Source: Clostridia bacterium (GTDB lineage: Bacteria; Bacillota_A; Clostridia; Christensenellales; Borkfalkiaceae). From it: a stretch of DNA of 5,487 bases. The notes below the pieces were generated by a model. The model saw only the letters and a program-made list of their open reading frames with translations. It searched no databases and was not told the DNA's origin. Of this stretch, positions 1 through 4,883 are shown in pieces. The DNA is taken from NCBI GenBank assembly GCA_017507595.1, contig JAFWAM010000191.1, positions 1-5,487 on the forward strand, read 5' to 3'. Made by a program: the position numbers and the translations under genes. Numbering within the stretch: the stretch's first letter is position 1; the number at the start of each line of letters is the position of its first letter.

Positions 1-618
1 CTTTTGACCCACGGCTGGATCTCTGATTTAGAAGGGATCATGCGCACGGTGGCAACGGTTTCGGTTGCTATCGTCTTTACGGCGCTTTGGCTTTTTGTTT
101 GCTCAAGGATAAACAAAAAGTATTTAAAGGGCCTTGCCGTTTGCGGCCTTATCATCATATTTACAGCGGCTTTTTCACAGGCGGCAACCCATCTTTTAAA
201 GCCGTTTTTCGGCAGGGCAAGGTACAGGATGCTCAACGTGATGGGGGACTTTTCTCAGTACACCAGATGGTACGTGGTAAACGGTAAGCGCTCCGTCCCT
301 GAAGAACTTCTCGCCCTCGGCGTCGCCAAGGACGGATATAAATCCTTCCCATCGGGGCATACTTCGTCTGCGGGGGTTATTCTGGCCATTATGTCGCTCC
401 CCGTGGTGTTTAAAAATATGCCCAAAAAGGTATCTTGGATACTCACCATCGTTGCTTACGCCTACACCCTTACCGTTGCTTTTTCAAGGGTAGTGATCGG
501 CGCGCACTATGCCTCCGACGTAATCATCGGCGCACTTTTATCCCTCGTTGGGTTTTACCTTGGCGTGTTCGTTATCAAAAAAATACTGGCACGCTTTACA
601 AAGACTGCAGACGAATAA
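1..618 (+). CDS. PAP2-family membrane phosphatase, 5' end outside the window
   Basis: This is the C-terminal part of an integral-membrane phosphatase of the PAP2 / type 2 phosphatidic acid phosphatase superfamily, which removes phosphate from lipid substrates such as phosphatidate, phosphatidylglycerophosphate or undecaprenyl pyrophosphate. The three superfamily motifs are present, counted from the TTG at position 4: K66 with R73 (followed by Y rather than the usual P), SFPSGHT at 114-120 with catalytic H119, and SR at 161-162 followed by H168 and D172. Hydrophobic segments lie near residues 15-33, 43-62, 121-136, 145-160 and 173-192. The frame is open to the left edge, so the true start is probably upstream; TTG at 4 is the first possible start inside the window, with no visible ribosome site. 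It ends in TAA 45 bp before yqfC. PAP2 is not a standard member of the yqfC-era cluster. The family is certain; the substrate is not. Confidence 0.9.
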   Translation, partial: LLTHGWISDLEGIMRTVATVSVAIVFTALWLFVCSRINKKYLKGLAVCGLIIIFTAAFSQAATHLLKPFFGRARYRMLNVMGDFSQYTRWYVVNGKRSVPEELLALGVAKDGYKSFPSGHTSSAGVILAIMSLPVVFKNMPKKVSWILTIVAYAYTLTVAFSRVVIGAHYASDVIIGALLSLVGFYLGVFVIKKILARFTKTADE

Positions 619-641
619 TAGCAGTGCTTTCCCAATATAAT
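613..641 (+). promoter_or_regulatory. candidate SigE-like promoter for yqfC-yqfD-phoH
   Basis: GAATAAT at 613-619 matches 6 of 7 positions of the sporulation SigE -35 consensus (KMATATW). After a 14-bp spacer, AATATAAT at 634-641 matches 6 of 8 positions of the -10 consensus (CATACAHT), lacking both C residues. In Bacillus subtilis yqfC and yqfD belong to the SigE regulon, so the position is sensible. The same stretch contains a perfect TATAAT at 636-641 that could serve the housekeeping sigma factor, but no TTGACA-like box lies 16-18 bp upstream. The -35 overlaps the stop codon of the PAP2 gene. This is inference by eye. Confidence 0.3.
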
Positions 642-643
642 AT

Positions 644-659
644 TACCGATAAATCGGTA
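644..659. repeat. 16-bp palindrome just upstream of yqfC
   Basis: TACCGAT and ATCGGTA form perfect 7-bp inverted arms around a 2-bp AA centre. The element lies directly downstream of the TATAAT box and ends 4 bp before the yqfC ATG. It is too tightly spaced for a stable RNA hairpin unless the stem opens a few pairs, so a protein-binding operator is at least as likely. No T-tract follows, so it is not an intrinsic terminator for the PAP2 gene. The symmetry is seen directly; function is unknown. Confidence 0.4.
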
Positions 660-663
660 GTAT

Positions 664-921
664 ATGGGCTTTGAAAAGGAAATTGCTAAAATAGTTAACC
701 CCTTAAAGCAGCCGTATTTTTTCAGGTATTCGGTTGTATATCCCGTTGGTGCGCATTTTGAGGGGGTTGTCAAAATAGGCCAAATATCGACCTATAGCGT
801 CACTTTGGTCATAAAAAACCACCTCGTAAGGGTTTGTGGCAGCAGCCTTTCGGTTGAAAGGTTTGAGGGCAGCGATCTTGTCTTAAGCGGAAGGATCACC
901 GCTGTGGAGGTGGCCTTGTGA
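664..921 (+). CDS. yqfC: YqfC, YabP/YqfC-family sporulation-associated protein
   Basis: This small protein of 85 residues belongs to the YabP/YqfC family; B. subtilis YqfC is of similar size (about 93). The biochemical role is unknown. In B. subtilis the gene is expressed in the mother cell during sporulation and acts with yqfD. The family core is visible as alternating beta-strand-like segments: GQISTYS near 39-45, a hydrophobic strand at 46-50, VCGSSL near 57-62, then DLVLSGRI near 71-78. No signal peptide or membrane segment is seen. The ATG at 664 follows an in-frame stop at 658-660, so no longer version exists. The ribosome site is weak (GGTAG close to the start). The gene overlaps yqfD by 4 nt (GTGA), implying translational coupling. 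Identity rests on fold-like pattern plus neighbourhood. Confidence 0.85.
   Translation: MGFEKEIAKIVNPLKQPYFFRYSVVYPVGAHFEGVVKIGQISTYSVTLVIKNHLVRVCGSSLSVERFEGSDLVLSGRITAVEVAL
906..910 (+). promoter_or_regulatory. ribosome binding site for yqfD (supports GTG start)
   Basis: GGAGG lies inside the end of yqfC, 7 bp before the GTG at 918. This good Shine-Dalgarno match selects the GTG start, which overlaps the yqfC TGA stop. Confidence 0.75.
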
Positions 922-1826
922 ATACCGTCCGCATACTTTTTGAGGGGAGGAATTTATCCCTGCTTTTTCAAAGGCTTAACGGACGCGGCATTTCCGTTTA
1001 CAGGGTCAAAAACCTTTCCGACAGGCAAACCGTTCTCTCGGTCAAGAAAAGTGATCTTCAAGGGGTACAGGCCTTAACCGGCACCATGTGGCGTATGACC
1101 GTGGTAGGATTTGGCGGGCTATCTCTTTTAAAGGGTGCTTTTATAAAAAGCCTTCCCATGGTTATTCTTACCGTTGTATTTACCGCACTATGCTACCTTT
1201 CAGACGGATACGTGCTTACGGTTTCGGTAAACGGCCTTTCGCCGTCAAAGCGGGGCGAGGTTTTACAGCTCGTTGAGGATTTCGGCATAAAGGCCTTCTC
1301 AAGATTTGAGGATATTGACCTTAAGGGGATAGAAAGATACATATATAAAAATTCAGACGGGCTTGCCTTTGTTTCCGCTAAAAAGTGGGGCAATAGGTTG
1401 ATTATCGACACAATTCCCACGGCCTTCCCCGAAATTTCAACTAAAAACGGTCCTATGGTTACGTCAAAAAAGACGGGCAAGCTGATACGCCTTGTTGTTT
1501 TCAGCGGAACCCCTTTAAAAGCCGTCGGCGATACGGTAAGGGCCGGCGAGGGACTTATGGGCGGCTGGTTTTTAAGCCCTACGGACCAGAAGATCCCAAT
1601 AGAGCCCTCGGGGGAATACACCCTCCTTTGTGAGGAGGTATTATCCTTCACCGTTGACGGGCCGACCCTTGAAAGCTCTCCGGAGATCGTTACCGTGCTT
1701 GGGCTTTTTGCCTCCGGCCTTGAGGAAAAGGACGTCTTGTCCATATCGGTGCTTTCCATTACCCGGGTAGATGCGGGCGCCGTCGTAAAAATAAAAATCA
1801 CCTACGTTTATCAAGAGGTTTTATAA
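918..1826 (+). CDS. yqfD: YqfD, sporulation-associated membrane protein (short form)
   Basis: This is a YqfD-family protein, associated with sporulation and of unknown molecular activity. The N-terminal soluble part (1-74) carries the family's strand pattern, including RGISVYRVK near 23-31. One transmembrane helix spans about 79-95, followed by an extracytoplasmic region that begins VSVNGLS at 102-108. The characteristic region follows: a DFGI/ID..GIE helix near 121-140, a strand with GNRLIID at 158-164, then a TGKLIRLVV ... SGTPLKAVGDTVRAGEGLMGG stretch at 186-216 resembling a lipoyl/HlyD-like hammerhead. The protein has 302 residues against about 398 in B. subtilis YqfD; the shortfall lies mainly after residue 220, although a terminal strand pair (276-299) remains. 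The GTG start is supported by an upstream GGAGG. It overlaps yqfC by 4 nt and ends 1 bp before phoH. Confidence 0.85.
   Translation: MNTVRILFEGRNLSLLFQRLNGRGISVYRVKNLSDRQTVLSVKKSDLQGVQALTGTMWRMTVVGFGGLSLLKGAFIKSLPMVILTVVFTALCYLSDGYVLTVSVNGLSPSKRGEVLQLVEDFGIKAFSRFEDIDLKGIERYIYKNSDGLAFVSAKKWGNRLIIDTIPTAFPEISTKNGPMVTSKKTGKLIRLVVFSGTPLKAVGDTVRAGEGLMGGWFLSPTDQKIPIEPSGEYTLLCEEVLSFTVDGPTLESSPEIVTVLGLFASGLEEKDVLSISVLSITRVDAGAVVKIKITYVYQEVL
1813..1818 (+). promoter_or_regulatory. ribosome binding site for phoH (supports TTG start)
   Basis: AAGAGG sits inside the last codons of yqfD, 9 bp before the TTG at 1828. There is no ATG or GTG near this site, so TTG is the best start. It gives a protein with the normal PhoH N-terminus. 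Confidence 0.65.
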
Positions 1827-1827
1827 T

Positions 1828-2796
1828 TTGGAAAAATTCGTAATCAAAATTCCTGTGGAAAGCTCTGACAGGCTGTCCCAGCTTGTCGGCAGCTTCGACG
1901 AAAATTTAAACGTCATCATGAAGGAGACCTCCACCACCGTTATCGTGGACGGATCTCATCTTGAAATTTCAGGCGAAAAGCAAAACGTCCTCCTTGCAGA
2001 AGGGGTTATCCGCAAGCTTAACGCCGTTATCGACTCGGGCGAGGTGGTGGATAAATCCAAGCTCGTTTACTGTGTGGAGCTTGCTAAAGAGGGCGAAGCC
2101 GAGGACATAGGCAAGCTTATGTCGGGGGTTATTGCCATAACCTCACAAGGTAAGCCCATAAAGTGCAAGACCCTCGGCCAAAAAAAATACGTTGACGCCA
2201 TCAATAAAAACACGGTGGTGTTCGGCGTTGGCCCCGCAGGTACGGGTAAGACCTACCTGGCGGTTGCCCTGGCGGTTGCCGCTTATAAAAACAAGCAGAT
2301 CGAAAAGATAATCCTTACCCGTCCCGCCGTTGAGGCAGGCGAAAGGCTTGGCTTTTTACCCGGGGACCTCCAATCTAAGGTCGACCCATACTTAAGGCCC
2401 CTTTACGACGCCCTGCAGGAAATGTTCGGCCTTGAAAATTATCAGAAGCTTATGGAAAGGGGTGTTATAGAAATTGCTCCCCTTGCATATATGCGCGGCC
2501 GCACCTTAAACAACGCCTTCATCATTTTGGACGAGGCCCAGAACTGTACTAAGGAGCAGATGAAGATGTTCCTTACCCGTATGGGCGAGGGAAGCCGTAT
2601 GGTAATAACCGGTGACGTCACCCAGATCGATCTTCCCGATGGCAAGACAAGCGGATTAAAGCACGCAACCTCAATTTTAAAAAATATTGAAGGCATTGCA
2701 ATCTGCAATCTTACCCATAAGGACGTTGTGCGCCATCCATTGGTTATGGAAATTATAAAAGCCTATACCCGTGCGGAGGACAAGTCCAAAAAGTAG
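1828..2796 (+). CDS. phoH: PhoH-like ATPase (PhoH/YbeZ family)
   Basis: This cytoplasmic P-loop ATPase is related to the helicase-1 core and linked to RNA metabolism and ribosome maturation; its E. coli relative YbeZ interacts with YbeY. Length is 322 residues, typical for the family. The N-terminal 1-105 is a small domain with KH-like character: the ESSDRLSQLVGSFDENL stretch at 11-27 followed by strands and a helix. The ATPase domain follows, with Walker A GPAGTGKT at 135-142, TRPAVEAGERLGFLPGDL at 164-181, Walker B DEAQ at 235-238, the TGDVTQIDLP sensor-like motif at 261-270 and the terminal arginine in RHPLV at 302-306. All key residues are intact. It starts with TTG 1 bp after the yqfD stop, so it is probably coupled to yqfD. 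The 118-bp gap downstream separates it from pgpH. An 8-A run (2180-2187) lies inside the gene, in frame. Confidence 0.97.
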   Translation: MEKFVIKIPVESSDRLSQLVGSFDENLNVIMKETSTTVIVDGSHLEISGEKQNVLLAEGVIRKLNAVIDSGEVVDKSKLVYCVELAKEGEAEDIGKLMSGVIAITSQGKPIKCKTLGQKKYVDAINKNTVVFGVGPAGTGKTYLAVALAVAAYKNKQIEKIILTRPAVEAGERLGFLPGDLQSKVDPYLRPLYDALQEMFGLENYQKLMERGVIEIAPLAYMRGRTLNNAFIILDEAQNCTKEQMKMFLTRMGEGSRMVITGDVTQIDLPDGKTSGLKHATSILKNIEGIAICNLTHKDVVRHPLVMEIIKAYTRAEDKSKK

Positions 2797-2914
2797 GCCT
2801 ATAAGCCCGTTATCTACGGTTTTTGTAGATTAATATCAAAAAAAGAAGGTTTTTTAGCACCTTATTTAAAATAAAAAACACGTTCATTAAGACAAAGCAT
2901 TAAGCGAGGTTAAT
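2797..2914. other. 118-bp AT-rich intergenic region, phoH-pgpH
   Basis: This is the only gap longer than 45 bp in the window. It is much richer in A and T than the flanking genes and contains a weak inverted repeat (listed separately) and a second one with 5-bp arms: AAGGT at 2846-2850 and ACCTT at 2859-2863. No convincing promoter boxes with correct spacing can be picked by eye, and no ORF of useful size is present. A Shine-Dalgarno GAGG at 2906-2909 precedes the pgpH ATG by 5 bp. The gap is a natural place for a separate promoter for pgpH-ybeY-era, but that is inference. Confidence 0.5.
2812..2830 (+). repeat. small inverted repeat after phoH, weak terminator-like
   Basis: ATCTAC and GTAGAT form perfect 6-bp arms around a 7-nt T-rich loop, beginning 16 bp after the phoH stop. 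The stem is short and low in G+C and is followed by TAATATCAAAAAA rather than a T-tract, so it does not fit a standard intrinsic terminator on this strand. It could attenuate transcription or shield the mRNA 3' end. Confidence 0.25.
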
Positions 2915-4417
2915 ATGTTTTTCCAAAACAAAAAATATCAGGCATGGCGCAAAAAGGATTTCGCGTGGTCAATACTTCACTTCCTTTTACACGTCATCAT
3001 CTTAAGCGTTCTCGTGGTGTTTGCCATCTTTATCAATTTAGGCAGCTTCCAACAGACCTTAAACTTCATCATTGACGAAAGCACGTATTTTCACACCATT
3101 TACGTTGTAGCGACGGTTTTGGTGCTCGCCCTCGTCGTGTACTTATACTTCTTTTTTGAGTCACGCGACTTTTTGATACGCGCAAAAAACATTGCCATTA
3201 TCTTTATCGCAATGGAGCTTTCATATATAATTTGTACCGTACTTGGCAAGTACGTAGGCATTTTTTCAAGACCGTACGCTATCTGCGCATTGCTGATACT
3301 TTTACTTGTCAATAAGCCTACGGCAGTATTTATGAACTTCATTTTCAATATTTATTTGCTGATAGGCGATATTTTTTCAGGGGTTGATATGGGCCTTATT
3401 CAGACGGTAGGCTCCTTTATTATCGGCCTGTCCACCAGCCATCTTGCAGTGTACCTTGTTGACAACGTTGGCTCAAGGATAAAGGTTTTTGGCATGGGCT
3501 TTATAAACTCTCTGCCGATAATCGCACTTTCCTTCCTGTTTTCCTACAAGGCGGGCATGAAGGTTTACGACGTATTATTTATAGTTTTACACGGCTTTAT
3601 TTCAGGCATTGGCGCAGTTGTCGCCATGATGGCGATCCTCCCCGTGTTTGAGGCCGTTTTCAACGTCCTTACAAACTACCGCTTGGCAGAGATCACCGAC
3701 CACAAGTCAAAGCTTATCCGCAAGATGATCTCAGATGCGGGCGGCACCTTCCAGCACTCAATTTTGGTTGCCACCTTAGCCGAAACCTGCGCAACGGCCA
3801 TTGGCGAAAACCCACTCCTTGCCCGTGCTGCGGCATACTACCACGACATGGGTAAGATAAAGGAGCCCCAGTACTTTACCGAAAACCAGCACGGCTACAA
3901 TCCCCACGACGATTTAACCCCAGAGCTTTCCACCCAGATAATCCGCGCCCACACCACCAACGGTAGCGAGCTTATCAAAAAATATCATCTCCCTCTTATC
4001 CTTGCCGACGTCGCGCAGGAGCACCACGGTACCCTTCCCATTCAGTATTTTTATAATAAGGCCTTAAAGTTTACCGAGGGCGAGCTTGACATAAAAGACT
4101 TCTCCTACCCGGGTCCCAAGCCCACTTCAAAGATTGCGGCCATCATCATGCTTGCCGACGGATGTGAGGCAGCCGTCCGCGCCCAAAGCGACCGCTCAAG
4201 AGAAAGGGTTGAAAAGGTAGTCAAGGCCATTATCGACGACAGAATGAAGCTTGATCAGTTCTCCGACTGCGACATAACCATGCACGAGATCAGACTCATT
4301 GAGGAGGCTTTAGAAGCCGGCCTTTCGGGCGTATATCACGACAGGATCAAATATCCCAAAATGAAGGATAAAAGGGTAAACACCTTTGCTTCCTCCAAGG
4401 ACGGTAAAAATGGCTAA
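2915..4417 (+). CDS. pgpH: PgpH-type 7TM HD-domain phosphodiesterase lacking the HDED domain
   Basis: This belongs to the YqfF/PgpH family, whose Listeria and Bacillus members hydrolyse the second messenger c-di-AMP at the inner face of the membrane. A transmembrane helix at about 20-42 is followed by only about 18 residues (43-60), then seven more helices near 61-81, 90-110, 114-133, 136-154, 160-184, 194-210 and 218-243. The cytoplasmic HD domain begins near 255. Its metal ligands are all visible: H281 in GGTFQHS, H310-D311 in YYHDMGK, H346, H370-H371 in EHHGT and D415 in LADGCEA. TENQHGYNPHDDL at 322-334 is also characteristic. Typical PgpH proteins have about 700-720 residues with a large extracellular 7TMR-HDED domain after the first helix; here the protein is 500 residues and has no room for it. 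The ATG is preceded by GAGG. It overlaps ybeY by 8 nt. Catalysis is likely retained; c-di-AMP specificity is inferred from family. Confidence 0.93.
   Translation: MFFQNKKYQAWRKKDFAWSILHFLLHVIILSVLVVFAIFINLGSFQQTLNFIIDESTYFHTIYVVATVLVLALVVYLYFFFESRDFLIRAKNIAIIFIAMELSYIICTVLGKYVGIFSRPYAICALLILLLVNKPTAVFMNFIFNIYLLIGDIFSGVDMGLIQTVGSFIIGLSTSHLAVYLVDNVGSRIKVFGMGFINSLPIIALSFLFSYKAGMKVYDVLFIVLHGFISGIGAVVAMMAILPVFEAVFNVLTNYRLAEITDHKSKLIRKMISDAGGTFQHSILVATLAETCATAIGENPLLARAAAYYHDMGKIKEPQYFTENQHGYNPHDDLTPELSTQIIRAHTTNGSELIKKYHLPLILADVAQEHHGTLPIQYFYNKALKFTEGELDIKDFSYPGPKPTSKIAAIIMLADGCEAAVRAQSDRSRERVEKVVKAIIDDRMKLDQFSDCDITMHEIRLIEEALEAGLSGVYHDRIKYPKMKDKRVNTFASSKDGKNG
4397..4401 (+). promoter_or_regulatory. 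ribosome binding site for ybeY (fixes the ATG start)
   Basis: AAGGA lies 8 bp before the ATG at 4410, inside the end of pgpH. It favours this start over the upstream in-frame TTG at 4386, which would add eight unrelated residues to the N-terminus. Confidence 0.75.
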
Positions 4418-4883
4418 GCTTAAGGTTTACGTCAACGGTCAGCTTGACGGTGCTGAAAATATCTGTGACGCCGTATACAAAACTCTTTCACAAAGGGTCA
4501 ATCTGTATGCGGAGCTTGACATGGTCTCCCCCGAGGAGATCAGGCAAATAAACAGGGATAACAGGCATATAGATGCAGTTACCGACGTTTTATCCTTCCC
4601 CATGCTTGATGGCATCAGGGGCAAGGTCATCAAAAAAAAGGACTTTCCTTACGACTATGACGAGGAGGAAAAAGCCATCTTTTTAGGCTCAATCGTCATC
4701 TGTGAGGAAAGGGCAAAGGCGCAGGCCGCCGAATACGGACACACCCTTCAAAGAGAGCTTTCTTATCTCTTCGTCCACGGTCTTATGCACCTGTTTGGCT
4801 ACGACCATATGACGGATGAGGACAAAAAACAAATGCGAGAAAAGGAAGAGCAGGCCCTTGCCTGCCTTGGTATTACAAGATGA
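4410..4883 (+). CDS. ybeY: YbeY, rRNA maturation metalloprotein/endoribonuclease
   Basis: YbeY (UPF0054) is a zinc-dependent RNase-like protein needed for 16S rRNA 3' end maturation and ribosome quality control in the cytoplasm. The protein is 157 residues, normal for the family. The conserved INRDNRHIDAVTDVLSFP block lies at 47-64, and the zinc site H-x3-H-x5-H is intact as H123, H127 and H133 in HGLMHLFGYDH. The usual LGD motif reads LGS at 92-94, a small departure. An acidic insert-like segment (DYDEEE) occurs near 82-87. Translation starts at ATG 4410, overlapping the pgpH stop by 8 nt, and the TGA stop overlaps the era ATG by 4 nt, so the three genes are likely translated as a coupled set. 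An 8-A run at 4632-4639 lies in frame. Position next to phoH and era matches its role in ribosome biogenesis. Confidence 0.97.
   Translation: MAKLKVYVNGQLDGAENICDAVYKTLSQRVNLYAELDMVSPEEIRQINRDNRHIDAVTDVLSFPMLDGIRGKVIKKKDFPYDYDEEEKAIFLGSIVICEERAKAQAAEYGHTLQRELSYLFVHGLMHLFGYDHMTDEDKKQMREKEEQALACLGITR

Noticed and set aside
435..674. 79-codon + strand frame overlapping the PAP2 C-terminus
   Set aside because: Its translation is rich in Arg, Cys and His and resembles no family, while the overlapping PAP2 frame carries all three catalytic motifs.
1622..1638. Strong GAGGAGG and a small hairpin inside yqfD, possible internal start
   Set aside because: No ATG, GTG or TTG lies at a workable distance after 1638, and the yqfD frame runs through unchanged.
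1193..1801. 202-codon open frame on the - strand opposite yqfD
   Set aside because: It lies wholly inside the well-supported yqfD gene, its translation shows no recognisable domain, and it has no spacing or ribosome site suggesting a gene. It is a mirror of codon bias in yqfD.
2846..2872. AAGGT...ACCTT hairpin followed by ATTTAAAAT as an intrinsic terminator
   Set aside because: The arms are only 5 bp and no continuous T-tract follows, so it is not called as a terminator.
4386..4409. Upstream TTG start for ybeY adding eight residues
   Set aside because: The ATG at 4410 has a well-spaced AAGGA and gives the standard YbeY N-terminus; the extra residues are the out-of-frame end of pgpH.
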